From positions 1-34,720 of the forward strand of contig VAZM01000068.1 of the NCBI GenBank assembly GCA_005883135.1: DNA of 34,720 nt, written 5' to 3'. Position numbers and translations under genes: made by a program. Below the pieces are notes generated by a model. The model ran no database searches, had not been told where the DNA came from, and saw only the letters and a list, made by a program, of their open reading frames with translations. The DNA is from Alphaproteobacteria bacterium (GTDB taxonomy: Bacteria; Pseudomonadota; Alphaproteobacteria; Rhizobiales; Xanthobacteraceae). Position 1 is the first letter of the stretch. The number at the start of each line of letters is the position of its first letter. This document shows, piece after piece, positions 21,560 through 31,964 of this stretch.

Positions 21560-22122
21560 AGCTTTTCGATCGTGACGTTGCGGTTGGTGTAGACGCAGAT
21601 GTCGGCGGCGATGTCCATCGCCTTGCGCACGATCGCCTCCGCGTCGAGCGGTCCGTCGAGCATCGCGCGCGCGGCAGCCAGTGCGTAGTTGCCGCCGGAA
21701 CCGATGCCCATCACGCCGGCCTCGGGCTCGAGCACGTCGCCGGTGCCGGTGATGACCAGCGACGCCTGCGCGTCGGCCACGATCATCATCGCTTCCAACC
21801 GCCGCAGGTAGCGGTCCGTGCGCCAGTCCTTGGCGAGTTCGACCGCGGCGCGGGTGAGCTGTCGCGGATATTGGTCGAGCTTTGCTTCGAGCCGCTCGAA
21901 TAAGGTGAACGCGTCGGCGGTTGCCCCGGCAAAGCCGCCGATCACTTCGCCTTTGCCGAGGCGGCGCACCTTCTTGGCATTGGCCTTGACGATGGTTTGC
22001 CCGATCGAAACCTGCCCATCGCCGCCGATCACGACGCTACCGCCCTTGCGGACGGTGAGGATGGTGGTGCCGTGCCAAAGATCGAGGGAGGTGGGCTGCA
22101 TGCGCGGTTCCGCGTGAATCAT
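21556..22122 (-). CDS. hslV: ATP-dependent protease peptidase subunit HslV
   Basis: [67 protein letters not shown]. Confidence 0.97.
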   Translation of the reverse strand: MIHAEPRMQPTSLDLWHGTTILTVRKGGSVVIGGDGQVSIGQTIVKANAKKVRRLGKGEVIGGFAGATADAFTLFERLEAKLDQYPRQLTRAAVELAKDWRTDRYLRRLEAMMIVADAQASLVITGTGDVLEPEAGVMGIGSGGNYALAAARAMLDGPLDAEAIVRKAMDIAADICVYTNRNVTIEKL

Positions 22123-22221
22123 TTAAGCATTCTGGCGAGGGGGCGCAAATCTGCCCGCCGCTGGAGTGGCGAAGACGACCGACCCCTGATAAAAGGCGCG
22201 CGGCTCGGCAGAGAGACGTTC

Positions 22222-22815
22222 ATGCGCAAGGGCTCGGTCAAACGCAGCACCAAGGAGACCAACGTGGAGGTTGAAGTCGACCTCGACGGCGCAGGTCGAG
22301 CGTCGATCTCGACGGGCATCGGCTTTCTCGACCACATGCTGGAGCTTTTGGCGCGCCACGCACGCATCGACCTGACGGTGAGGGCCAAGGGCGATTTGCA
22401 CATCGATCATCACCACACCACCGAGGACGTCGGCATCGCACTCGGGCAAGCGGTAAAGCAGGCGCTCGGCGAGATGAAGGGCATCACGCGGTATGCCGAC
22501 GTCCATGTGCCGATGGATGAGGCGCTCACCCGCGTCGCGCTCGACATTTCCGGCCGGCCGTTCCTGGTGTTCAAGGCCGAGTTCGTGCGCGACAAGGTCG
22601 GCAGCTTCGATACCGAGTTGGTGCAGGAGTGGTTCCAGGCATTTGCGATGAACAGTGGGGTGACGCTGCACGTCGCGACGCTGTACGGCACCAACGACCA
22701 TCATATCGCCGAATCCTGCTTCAAAGGCCTGGCGCGCGCGTTGCGGGCCGCAGTTGCGATCGACGCGCGCGCGGCGAACGAGGTCCCCTCGACCAAGGGC
22801 GCGCTCGGCGGTTGA
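22222..22815 (+). CDS. hisB: Imidazoleglycerol-phosphate dehydratase
   Basis: [46 protein letters not shown]. Confidence 0.97.
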   Translation: MRKGSVKRSTKETNVEVEVDLDGAGRASISTGIGFLDHMLELLARHARIDLTVRAKGDLHIDHHHTTEDVGIALGQAVKQALGEMKGITRYADVHVPMDEALTRVALDISGRPFLVFKAEFVRDKVGSFDTELVQEWFQAFAMNSGVTLHVATLYGTNDHHIAESCFKGLARALRAAVAIDARAANEVPSTKGALGG

Positions 22816-22828
22816 GAAGGCAGAGACT

Positions 22829-23341
22829 ATGTCCATCTACACCGTATACGAGCCGCCGCTGAGGGGGCACGAATCTGCGCCCGATCCCGAGCGCTTTGTG
22901 TTCGTGCGCGACGGCTTCTCGATCTGGGCATTCCTGCTGGCACCGTTGTGGATGCTGCGGCATCGGCTGTGGCTGGCGTTCGTGGGCTACGTCATCGTCA
23001 TCGTCATGCTATCACTCGGATTGCGTGCCATAGGCACGTCGGCAACGCTCGCCAACATCGTCACCGTGCTCGTTTCGCTGCTCGTCGGCTTCGAGGCGGC
23101 GACGTTGCGCCGCTTCGGGCTCGCGCGTCGGGGCTGGAGAAATGTGGGGATCGTCGTCGGCGACGATCTCGAATCGGCGGAGCGGCGTTTCTTCGACGCC
23201 TGGGGGAGCAAGTCGCGGCTGGACAACCCGCCGGTCAATGCCGAGCCGCGTGTATCTGCCCCCGTCCCAGGCGTGCCAATGGCGCGGCGGGCGTCATCCG
23301 ACGTGATCGGCCTTTTTCCGCAACCCGGAGCCCCGCGGTGA
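22829..23341 (+). CDS. DUF2628-type small membrane protein
   Basis: [59 protein letters not shown]; stop overlaps the hisH GTG start. Confidence 0.8.
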   Translation: MSIYTVYEPPLRGHESAPDPERFVFVRDGFSIWAFLLAPLWMLRHRLWLAFVGYVIVIVMLSLGLRAIGTSATLANIVTVLVSLLVGFEAATLRRFGLARRGWRNVGIVVGDDLESAERRFFDAWGSKSRLDNPPVNAEPRVSAPVPGVPMARRASSDVIGLFPQPGAPR

Positions 23342-23988
23342 GCGTCGTCATCGTCGATTATGGCTCAGGCAATCTGCATTCGGCGGCGAAGGCATTCGAG
23401 CGCGCCGCGCGCGAGGAAGGATTGGCGCAGGCGATTGTGGTGACGCGCGATCCCGAGGAGGTCGCCCGCGCCGATCGCGTGGTGCTGCCCGGCGTCGGAG
23501 CTTTCGCCGACTGCCGGCGCGGGCTTGATGCGGTCGGCGGCATGGTGGAGGCGCTCAATGAAAGCGTGCGCGGCCGCGGCCGGCCATTCCTCGGCGTTTG
23601 CGTCGGCATGCAGCTTATGGCCGAATGCGGCCGCGAATACGAAGTGACGCAGGGGCTGGGCTGGATCCCGGGAGAGGTCGAACGGATCGCGCCCGCGGAT
23701 CCCGATCTGAAAATCCCGCACATGGGGTGGAATACCCTCGACACGCACCGGCCGCATCCGTTGCTCGACGGCATCCCCGTCGGGCCGGAGGGTCAGCACG
23801 CTTATTTCGTGCACTCGTTCCATCTCAAGCCGACGGCGCCCGCCGATCTCGTCGCCGAGGCGGACTACGGCGGGCCGTTGACGGCGGTGGTGGGCCGCGA
23901 CTCCATGGTCGGCACCCAGTTCCACCCGGAAAAGAGCCAGCGACTGGGCTTGCGGCTGATCGCCAATTTCCTGAAGTGGAAGCCGTGA
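23338..23988 (+). CDS. hisH: Imidazole glycerol phosphate synthase glutaminase subunit (GTG start)
   Basis: [69 protein letters not shown]. Confidence 0.96.
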   Translation: MSVVIVDYGSGNLHSAAKAFERAAREEGLAQAIVVTRDPEEVARADRVVLPGVGAFADCRRGLDAVGGMVEALNESVRGRGRPFLGVCVGMQLMAECGREYEVTQGLGWIPGEVERIAPADPDLKIPHMGWNTLDTHRPHPLLDGIPVGPEGQHAYFVHSFHLKPTAPADLVAEADYGGPLTAVVGRDSMVGTQFHPEKSQRLGLRLIANFLKWKP

Positions 23989-24100
23989 TGCGGCGGCCGG
24001 TTCGGTGCATGCGGGTGGGCGGAACGCAGCCTGCTCCGCACCGGTTGGCCGACCATGCGCGCATGGCAGCGGCGGTAAACCATCGCAAGCGAGTCCTGTG

Positions 24101-24841
24101 GTGATCCTCTACCCAGCCATCGACATCAAGGACGGCGCATGCGTACGGCTCGAGCAAGGCGATATGGGCCGCGCGACGGTGTTTCATGACGATCCGGCAG
24201 CGCAGGCCCGCGCGTTCGCGGCGCTCGGCTTCGAGTATCTGCACGTCGTCGATCTCGACGCGGCCTTTGCCGGCGAGCCGGTTAACGTCGCCGCGGTCGA
24301 GCGCATCATCGCGGCGGCCAAGACGCCCCTGCAACTCGGCGGCGGGATTCGCACCATCGCGTCGATCGAGGGATGGCTCGATCGGGGCGTCAGCCGCGTC
24401 GTCATCGGGACGGCCGCGGTGCGCGAGCCGGCGCTCGTGACCGAGGCAGCGAGGCTTTACCCGGGCCGCGTTGCCGTCGCGCTTGACGCGCGCGAGGGCA
24501 AGGTGGCGGTCGCGGGATGGGCGGAAACGTCGGAGCTCAGCGTCTTTGATGTTGCGCGACGATTCGAAGATGCCGGGATCGCCGCCTTGGTCTACACCGA
24601 TGTCGCCCGTGACGGCATGCTCGCCGGCCTCAATCTCGATGCGGCCATCGCACTCGCCGCGGCAGTGAGCATCCCGGTCATCGTCTCGGGAGGGCTGGCC
24701 TCGATTGCCGACGTTGCTGCGCTATTGGAGCCGCGCGCCAGAAAGCTCGCCGGCGCCATTGCCGGCCGCGCGCTCTATGACGGGCGGCTCGATCCAGCCG
24801 AAGCGCTGCGGCTCATTGGGTCGGCGCGAGCGAGCGCGTGA
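24101..24841 (+). CDS. hisA: ProFAR isomerase (GTG start)
   Basis: [70 protein letters not shown]. Confidence 0.96.
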   Translation: MILYPAIDIKDGACVRLEQGDMGRATVFHDDPAAQARAFAALGFEYLHVVDLDAAFAGEPVNVAAVERIIAAAKTPLQLGGGIRTIASIEGWLDRGVSRVVIGTAAVREPALVTEAARLYPGRVAVALDAREGKVAVAGWAETSELSVFDVARRFEDAGIAALVYTDVARDGMLAGLNLDAAIALAAAVSIPVIVSGGLASIADVAALLEPRARKLAGAIAGRALYDGRLDPAEALRLIGSARASA

Positions 24842-25620
24842 GCATGTTCAAAGTTCGCGTCATTCCCTGTCTCGACGTCAAGGATGGCCGCGTCGTCAAG
24901 GGCGTCAAGTTTCTCGACCTGCGCGACGCCGGCGATCCTGTCGCGGCAGCGATCGCCTATGACGCGGCCGGCGCCGACGAGCTCACGTTTCTCGATATCA
25001 CGGCGAGCCACGAGAATCGCGGGATCATCCTCGATGTGGTGCGGCGCACCGCCGAGGCCTGCTTCATGCCGCTCACCGTGGGGGGCGGGGTGCGCACGGT
25101 CGAAGATATCCGCAACCTGCTCGCGTCCGGCGCCGACAAGGTGTCGATCAACACCGCAGCCGTTGCCCGACGCGCATTCGTAAAGGAGGCAGCGGAAAAA
25201 TTCGGTGACCAATGCATCGTCGTGGCGATCGATGCCAAGCGCGTCTCGAAGTCGGGAGAAAGCGAGCGTTGGGAAATCTTCACCCATGGCGGCCGCAATC
25301 CCACCGGCCTCGATGCCGTCGATTACGCGCGCGAAGTAGTGGCGCTCGGGGCCGGCGAAATCCTGCTGACCTCCATGGATCGCGACGGCACGAAACAGGG
25401 CTTGGACATCGCGCTCACCCGCGCCATTGCTGATGCGGTCCCCGTGCCGGTCATCGCCTCGGGCGGAGTGGGCACGCTGGAGCATCTTGTGGAGGGCATC
25501 CGCGATGGCCACGCTACGGCGGTCCTTGCCGCTTCCATCTTTCACTTCGGCGAGCACAGCATTTCCGAGGCGAAGCGGTACATGGCGCGTGCCGGCTTAC
25601 CGATGCGGCTCGATGCTTAG
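24838..25620 (+). CDS. hisF: Imidazole glycerol phosphate synthase cyclase subunit
   Basis: [77 protein letters not shown]. Confidence 0.98.
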   Translation: MSMFKVRVIPCLDVKDGRVVKGVKFLDLRDAGDPVAAAIAYDAAGADELTFLDITASHENRGIILDVVRRTAEACFMPLTVGGGVRTVEDIRNLLASGADKVSINTAAVARRAFVKEAAEKFGDQCIVVAIDAKRVSKSGESERWEIFTHGGRNPTGLDAVDYAREVVALGAGEILLTSMDRDGTKQGLDIALTRAIADAVPVPVIASGGVGTLEHLVEGIRDGHATAVLAASIFHFGEHSISEAKRYMARAGLPMRLDA

Positions 25621-25784
25621 TGCCGCCGATTTGAAATTCCTGCACCGTGTGCCGCAAGTCCGCATCAGGAATTTCAAATCGAAAAGCGGCACTAGAATCA
25701 TAGAGGTGCTAGTGCCCTTTGGTTTTCGAAGTTCGTGCCCGAGTGTGCCGCGCTGTATCACGAACTTCGAAAACCGGGCACTAG
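25617..25784. repeat. Dual-hairpin intergenic element, copy 2 (168 bp, TTAG...CTAG)
   Basis: Differs from 2807-2974 at only 4 positions: first base C/T, two loop positions, one linker position. All stem arms are otherwise identical. Confidence 0.95.
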
Positions 25785-26395
25785 CTCTGCTCGGCCGCGG
25801 CGTTCGCCCAACGCAGCGCGGGCTCGAGCCGATCGTTGCCCCAGAACAATTCGCCGTCGGTGGTGGTGAAGCTCGGTGCGCCGAACACGCCGAGCCGCTG
25901 CGCCTCTTCGGTTTGCGCGCGCAACCGCGCCTTGATCGCGTCCGACCGGGCGGCCGCGAGCACCGGCTCGGTGTCGATGTCGAACGTTGCCAGCACGTCT
26001 GCGATAACCGCGGCATCGTCGATGCGGCGTCCGTGGGCGAACTCGGCGCGGAAGAGCGTGCGGCAAAACTCCTCACCCCATGACTGATCGAGGGCGACGA
26101 GCGCCACGCGCGCCGCCAGCAGACTGTTCTGCGGAAACGGATCGGGGCGATGGAAGGGGAGTCCAAGGTCTGCGCATGAGCGCTCGAGGTCGCGCCACAT
26201 GTTGCGTCCCTTGGCCGGATAGAGATTGAACGGCGAAGTGGTCCAACCTTGCGCCTGGAAAATCGCCCCCAGCAGAAACGGGCGGAAACGCACCCGGACG
26301 CTCGCCTTTTCCGCAAGCGGCGTAATCCGCATGGCGGTGAGATAGGAATAGGTCGAGGCAAAATCGAACCAGAAATCGAGAGCGGGCGCGGCCAT
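25781..26395 (-). CDS. 2-hydroxychromene-2-carboxylate isomerase / DsbA-family protein
   Basis: MAAPALDFWFDFASTYSYLTAMRITPLAEKASVRVRFRPFLLGAIF...GVFGAPSFTTTDGELFWGNDRLEPAL. Confidence 0.9.
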   Translation of the reverse strand: MAAPALDFWFDFASTYSYLTAMRITPLAEKASVRVRFRPFLLGAIFQAQGWTTSPFNLYPAKGRNMWRDLERSCADLGLPFHRPDPFPQNSLLAARVALVALDQSWGEEFCRTLFRAEFAHGRRIDDAAVIADVLATFDIDTEPVLAAARSDAIKARLRAQTEEAQRLGVFGAPSFTTTDGELFWGNDRLEPALRWANAAAEQS

Positions 26396-26539
26396 GCGGA
26401 TATGCTAGTCGGCTGCGGATGTTTGTGAAGCGAACCCCCTCCCATTCGCGCCCACCTTGGCGCCGATACGCCCGGCTCGGGCGGTCGGCGCGATTTGCGG
26501 CGGAAGGCGGAGATGCTATGCCAGGGCCGAGCAAAACCG

Positions 26540-26863
26540 ATGTCCAACTTTACCCTCCATGACCTCGAAAAGCGCGTGCAAGAGCGGGCGAAAGCGAGCG
26601 CGGATGCGTCCTACACGCGCAAGCTCCTCGACCAGGGTGTAGTGCATTGCGCCAAGAAGTTGGGCGAAGAGGCGATCGAAACCGTGCTGGCGGCGGTCGA
26701 GGAGGATCGCCCGCGCTTGATCGCCGAAGCTGCCGACCTCATCTACCATCTGCTGGTCGTGCTCGAGGCGCGCGGCGTCACGCTCGCAGACGTCGAGGCA
26801 AAGCTCGCCGAGCGCACGCGCCAGTCGGGCCTGACCGAAAAGGCGTCGCGCGAGCGCGGCTGA
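26540..26863 (+). CDS. hisE: Phosphoribosyl-ATP pyrophosphatase
   Basis: [62 protein letters not shown]. Confidence 0.96.
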   Translation: MSNFTLHDLEKRVQERAKASADASYTRKLLDQGVVHCAKKLGEEAIETVLAAVEEDRPRLIAEAADLIYHLLVVLEARGVTLADVEAKLAERTRQSGLTEKASRERG

Positions 26864-26871
26864 GCACGGCG

Positions 26872-27825
26872 ATGGAGCAACGTACCGAGGACGGCCTCTC
26901 CCCCTACCGCATCTTCTCGCGGGCGGAATGGGCTGAAAAGCGCGCCGACACACCGATGACGCTGAAGTCGGACGAGATGACGCGGCTGCGCTCGCTGCAC
27001 GACCGCCTCGACATGACCGAGGTCGAGGAAATCTATCTGCCGCTCTCGCGTCTGCTCTCACTCTACGTCGCGGCGACGCAGCGCCTGTTCCTGGCGCAGC
27101 AGAACTTCCTCGGCACCGAGGACGCCAAGGTGCCTTTCATCATCGGCGTGGGTGGTTCCGTGGCGGTCGGCAAGTCCACGACCGCGCGCGTGCTGCAGGC
27201 GCTGCTGGCGCGCTGGCCCAACGTCCCCAAGGTGGATCTCATCACCACCGACGGCTTTCTCTATCCGAACGCCATCCTCGAGCGTGAAGACCTGATGGAG
27301 AAGAAAGGGTTTCCTGAAAGCTACGATCTGCCGGCGCTGTTGCGCTTTCTGTCCGACATCAAGGCCGGACGGCATCCCGTACGTGCGCCGGTCTATTCCC
27401 ACCTCACCTACGACGTCATGCCCAATCAATGGATCGAGATCGACCGGCCCGATATTCTCATCGTCGAGGGCCTTAACGTGCTGCTGGGCGGCACTCCACC
27501 GAAAGGTGGCAAGGCGATCCCGTACGTATCCGACTTCTTCGACTTCTCGATCTATCTCGACGCCGGCGAAGACGTGTTGCAGGGCTGGTACGTGGATCGA
27601 TTCCTGACCTTGCGCGGGACCGCATTCCGCGATCCCAAATCCTACTTTCACCGCTTTGCGACGCTGTCGGACGCCGAGGCGATCGAGACGGCGACGTCGA
27701 TTTGGCGGCGCATCAATCTCGTCAATCTGCGCGAGAACATCTTGCCGACCCGGCAGCGCGCCGACCTCATCTTGACCAAGGTCGAGAGCCACCTGGTCGA
27801 AGAGGTGGCGCTGCGGCGGTTGTGA
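26872..27825 (+). CDS. coaA: Pantothenate kinase, type I
   Basis: [75 protein letters not shown]. Confidence 0.97.
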   Translation: MEQRTEDGLSPYRIFSRAEWAEKRADTPMTLKSDEMTRLRSLHDRLDMTEVEEIYLPLSRLLSLYVAATQRLFLAQQNFLGTEDAKVPFIIGVGGSVAVGKSTTARVLQALLARWPNVPKVDLITTDGFLYPNAILEREDLMEKKGFPESYDLPALLRFLSDIKAGRHPVRAPVYSHLTYDVMPNQWIEIDRPDILIVEGLNVLLGGTPPKGGKAIPYVSDFFDFSIYLDAGEDVLQGWYVDRFLTLRGTAFRDPKSYFHRFATLSDAEAIETATSIWRRINLVNLRENILPTRQRADLILTKVESHLVEEVALRRL

Positions 27826-27838
27826 GGGCGTCGCGTCT

Positions 27839-29375
27839 TCACGCCGCGCGGCGAACCTCGTCGACGAGCGCGCGATAGGACAGCGCCTCGGCGAGATGCA
27901 CGCGCGACTTTGTCGGCGCCATCGAGATCGGCGAGCGTGCGCGCCACGCGCAGCACGCGATGATAGCCGCGCGCCGAGAGCCGCATGGCGTCGGCGGCGT
28001 CGCGCAAGAGTGCAAGTCCGTTTGCATCCGGCCGCGACACCTCTTCGAGCAACGGGCCGTGTGCGTGCGCGTTGGTGCGCAGCTGCGGCAGGCCCAGCGT
28101 TGCGAAGCGCTCGGCCTGCATCGCGCGGGCGCGCGCGACCCGCGTTGCCACTTCGCGGCTTCCTTCCGTCGGCGGCGGCAAGATCAGATCGGCGGCGGTC
28201 ACCGCCGGCACCTCGATGTGCAGGTCGATGCGGTCAATGAGCGGGCCTGACAGGCGCCCCTGGTAGTCGGCGGCGCAGCGCGCATTGGCGCCGCGCTTGC
28301 AGGCGAACCCCGGCTCGCTGGCGCGGCCGCAGCGGCACGGATTCATCGCACCGACCAGCATGAAACGTGCGGGATAGGTCACGCGATGGTTCGCCCGGGC
28401 AATCGCGACCTCGCCGATTTCCAGCGGTTGGCGCAGCGAGTCGAGCACCTGCGGTTGGAACTCGGGGAGCTCGTCGAGAAAGAGCACGCCGTGATGCGCG
28501 AGCGAGACTTCGCCGGGTCGCGCGCGCAGTCCGCCGCCGACCAGCGCCGGCATGCTGGCGGAATGATGCGGCGCGCGGAACGGCCGTCGATCGGTGAGCG
28601 CGCCGCCCTCAATCTCGCCGGCAACCGAGGCGATCATTGAGACTTCCAGGAGTTCCGCCGGCGTCAGCGGCGGCAGGATCGTTGGCAGTCGCGCGGCCAA
28701 CATCGACTTCCCGGCGCCTGGCGGCCCCACCATGAGCAGATTGTGGCCGCCGGCGGCGGCGACCTCGAGCGCGCGCTTGGCACTCTCCTGGCCCTTGATG
28801 TCCTTGAGGTCGACGAGCGCGTCGGATGCTTCACGCACCTTCGGCTGCGGGCGGGCGAGCACTTGCGTGCCGCGAAAATGGTTTGCGAGCTGGATCAGCG
28901 AGGCCGCGGCGACGATCTCCATTTCCGGGCTCGCCCAGGCGGCTTCGGCACCGCACGCGCCGGGGCAGATGAGTCCCTCGCCGCGCGCATTGGCGCCGAT
29001 CGCGGCAGGGAGCACGCCGGCCACGGCGGCGATCGAGCCGTCGAGGCCGAGTTCGCCCAGCACGGTAAAGCCGGACAGCGCGTCCGCCGGAATGGCGCCG
29101 ATCGCCGCCATCAGGCCAAGCGCAATCGGCAGGTCGTAGTGGCTGCCTTCCTTCGGCAGGTCGGCGGGAGCGAGGTTGACCGTGATGCGGCGCGCCGGCA
29201 GCGCCAAGCCGGAGGCGACCAGCGCCGCGCGCACCCGCTCGCGGGCCTCTGATACCGCCTTGTCGGGCAGTCCCACCACATTGAAGGCGGGAAGTCCCGG
29301 CGCGACCTGGACCTGGACATCGACGGCGCGAGCCTCGATGCCCTCGAACGCCACGGTAGCGACGCGCTGGACCAT
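27839..29375 (-). pseudogene. comM: YifB/ComM-type Mg-chelatase-like AAA ATPase with apparent frameshift near 27902-27912
   Basis: Core GQESAKRALEVAAAGGHNLLMVGPPGAGKSMLAARLPTILPPL, GAMNPCRCG. The expected C-terminus (RVHLAEALSYRALVDEVRRAA*) is in another frame (ORF 27839..28027); the main ORF instead runs into antisense coaA to 27648. Confidence 0.85.
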
Positions 29376-29506
29376 GTTGCCCCTGCTCGCCCGCAAAAGT
29401 AGCGGAAAATCGCGCCAGCATCAAGAACAATCCGAGAACAAAGCCGCGAATGGGCCTGTGTTACAAGCTGTTCCGCGCGGATGTCAGGCCGCATGGATCG
29501 GAGGGG

Positions 29507-30538
29507 ATGGATGTTGAGGGCTTGGGTAAACTTGCGCGCTGGGATCGGCCTCCTCGCGCTCACGTGGGCAGCGGGGGCTTCGATCCCTGGTTCGTGGGGA
29601 CGAGCTCTGCGCAAGAGGCGAGCCCGGCGCAGCCCATCTGGACCGTTCCGGAAATCGGCGCGCTGCCGAGCAATACCTACGGCCGCCTCGTACGGCGCGG
29701 GCGCGACCTCATCACCGCCACCTACGCCTATATCGGGCCCGAGGTCGCCGATCGCGCGAAACGTTTTGCCGGCAATAATCTCGCCTGCAGCAATTGCCAC
29801 CTTCAGGCCGGAACGAAGAAGTTTGGCATCCCTCTGTTTGGGCTGTTCGGAGCGTTTCCACACTACAGCGCCCGTTCGGGGGCGCAGATCACCATCGAGG
29901 ACCGAATCAATTTCTGCATGACCCGGAGCATGAACGGGCGGCCGTTACCGGCGGGCGTGCCGGAGATGCAAGCGTTAGTGAGCTACATCAAATTTTTGTC
30001 GACGGGGGTTTCGCCGGGGCAACTGCTGCCCGGCATGGGCACCGGCAAAATGCCCGAGCTCGACCGGGCGGCTGATCCCGCTCGTGGCGAGACCGGCTAC
30101 GCCAATGCTTGCGTCGCGTGTCACGGTCCCGATGGCGCCGGCATACGCCGCAGCCTGCCGACGACCGATCTCGGCTACATGATGCCCCCGCTCTGGGGGA
30201 ACGACAGCTTTAACGACGGCGCCGGAATGGCGCGCCTGATTACGGCGGCCAATTTTCTCCACTTCAACATGCCGCATGGGGTGGATTACCTGAACCCGCA
30301 GCTTTCGCCGGAACAGGCCTGGGACATTGCGGCCTATGTCGTCTCCCGGCCGCGGCCGCATAAAGCCGGCCTCGAGAAGGACTTTCCCGACCTTCTGGAA
30401 AAGCCGGTCGATGCGCCCTACGGCCCTTATGCGGACGGCTTCAGCGAGCAGCAGCACAAGTATGGGCCATTCGCGCCGATTCGCGCCGCCATCGCAAAGC
30501 TCAAGGCGGAACAGAAGGGCACGCCTGCGCCGCGCTGA
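29507..30538 (+). CDS. tsdA: Diheme c-type cytochrome, thiosulfate dehydrogenase (TsdA)-like; N-terminal frame apparently disrupted
   Basis: Two CxxCH motifs (CSNCH, CVACH); TsdA-like IEDRINFCMTRSMNGRPLPAGVPEMQALVSYIKFLS and PPLWGNDSFNDGAGMARLITAANFLHFNMP. Confidence 0.75.
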   Translation: MDVEGLGKLARWDRPPRAHVGSGGFDPWFVGTSSAQEASPAQPIWTVPEIGALPSNTYGRLVRRGRDLITATYAYIGPEVADRAKRFAGNNLACSNCHLQAGTKKFGIPLFGLFGAFPHYSARSGAQITIEDRINFCMTRSMNGRPLPAGVPEMQALVSYIKFLSTGVSPGQLLPGMGTGKMPELDRAADPARGETGYANACVACHGPDGAGIRRSLPTTDLGYMMPPLWGNDSFNDGAGMARLITAANFLHFNMPHGVDYLNPQLSPEQAWDIAAYVVSRPRPHKAGLEKDFPDLLEKPVDAPYGPYADGFSEQQHKYGPFAPIRAAIAKLKAEQKGTPAPR

Positions 30539-30567
30539 CGCCGTCAGGCGCATGCCTTATGCAGTAT

Positions 30568-31512
30568 TTACCGCTGCCGCTTGGCCTCGATCTTATCCCA
30601 GATGAGTGCCGCTGCGTCCGGCCCGCCAAGATCCTTCACGGCGCGAATGCCCGTCGGCGAGGTGACGTTGATCTCGGTGAGATAGCCGCCGATCACGTCG
30701 ATGCCCACAAAGAGGAGCCCGCGCTCGCGCAAGGGCTTAGCGATGCGAGCACAGATCTCGCGGTCGCGCGCCGAGAGCTCTGTTTCCTTCGGAATGCCGC
30801 CGCGCACCATGTTGGACCGTAAATCATCCGGCGCGGGCACCCGGTTCACTGCCCCGGCGAACTCACCATCCACCAGGAGGATGCGCTTATCGCCATCTCT
30901 CACCGCGGGCAGGAACTTCTGCACCACCCATTGCTCGCGGAAAGTCACGGCAAAGAGGTCGTAGAGCGATGCAAAGTTGAGATCTTCCTTGGCCAACCGA
31001 AACACCGCCTCGCCGCCCTTGCCGTAGAGCGGTTTCATCACGATGTCGCCGTGCTCCTCGCGGAACGCCTTGATCTCCGCGAGGTCGCGGGTGATCAGCG
31101 TCGGAGGCATGAGATCGGGAAATTCCATCACAAACATTTTTTCCGGCGCATTGCGCACTGCCAGCGGATCGTTGACGACCAGCGTGCCGGGATGGATGCG
31201 CTCGAGCAGATGGGTCGTCGTGATGTAGGCGAGGTCGAAGGGCGGATCCTGGCGCAGCAAGACGACATCGAATTCAGTAAGCTCCGCGCGGCGGGGCTCG
31301 CCCAGCGTGAAATGATCGCCCTGCTGGTCGCGCACCTTCAGCGGCTGCACCGCCGCCATCACCCTTTCGCCCCGCAGCGCCAGCCGGTCCGGCGTGTAAT
31401 AGGCGATGGCATGCCCGCGTTGTTGCGCTTCGAGCAGCAGCGCAAAGGTCGAGTCCCCGCGGATATTGATCCGCTCGATGGGGTCCATCTGAACGGCAAC
31501 CTTGAGCGTCAT
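30568..31512 (-). CDS. gshB: Glutathione synthetase
   Basis: [100 protein letters not shown]. Confidence 0.98.
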   Translation of the reverse strand: MTLKVAVQMDPIERINIRGDSTFALLLEAQQRGHAIAYYTPDRLALRGERVMAAVQPLKVRDQQGDHFTLGEPRRAELTEFDVVLLRQDPPFDLAYITTTHLLERIHPGTLVVNDPLAVRNAPEKMFVMEFPDLMPPTLITRDLAEIKAFREEHGDIVMKPLYGKGGEAVFRLAKEDLNFASLYDLFAVTFREQWVVQKFLPAVRDGDKRILLVDGEFAGAVNRVPAPDDLRSNMVRGGIPKETELSARDREICARIAKPLRERGLLFVGIDVIGGYLTEINVTSPTGIRAVKDLGGPDAAALIWDKIEAKRQR

Positions 31513-31559
31513 CGTCGCACCGAAGATCTATGTTGGTAGCACGCGATCGCCCGATTGCA

Positions 31560-31964
31560 TCAGCCGGCGGCCTCGAACGCGGAGGTGATATGCCGTGGAA
31601 TCCGGCCCGGCGCCACCAGGATGGCGTCAAAGCGGATATCGCGGATACGGCTGTCTGCATAGCGGGCCAGCCATGCTTCGGCGGCGGCGGCGATGCGCAA
31701 GCGCTGCCGGTCGGTCACTGACCAGGCCGCATCATCGAATCTTTCGCGCGCCTTGACTTCGACAAACACCAAAAGGCTTCGGCGTCGGGCAATGATATCG
31801 ATTTCCCCGACCGGACTCTTCCAACGCCGAGCGAGAATGCGGAAGCCTTTTGCAACGAGAAACGCTGCCGCGCGGCTTTCGGCGGAAATGCCGGTTCGGA
31901 ATGCGATCTGACGCTCGGGACGCGAAGCTTGGATCGGACTTGCGCGCGGCCGCTCATCCGCCAT
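31560..31964 (-). CDS. yraN: YraN/UPF0102 family nuclease-like protein
   Basis: [49 protein letters not shown]. Confidence 0.93.
   Translation of the reverse strand: MADERPRASPIQASRPERQIAFRTGISAESRAAAFLVAKGFRILARRWKSPVGEIDIIARRRSLLVFVEVKARERFDDAAWSVTDRQRLRIAAAAEAWLARYADSRIRDIRFDAILVAPGRIPRHITSAFEAAG

Noticed and set aside
27648-27838. Long C-terminal extension of ComM overlapping coaA antisense
   Set aside because: The typical ComM C-terminus is found intact in another frame, so the extension is best explained as a frameshift artefact.
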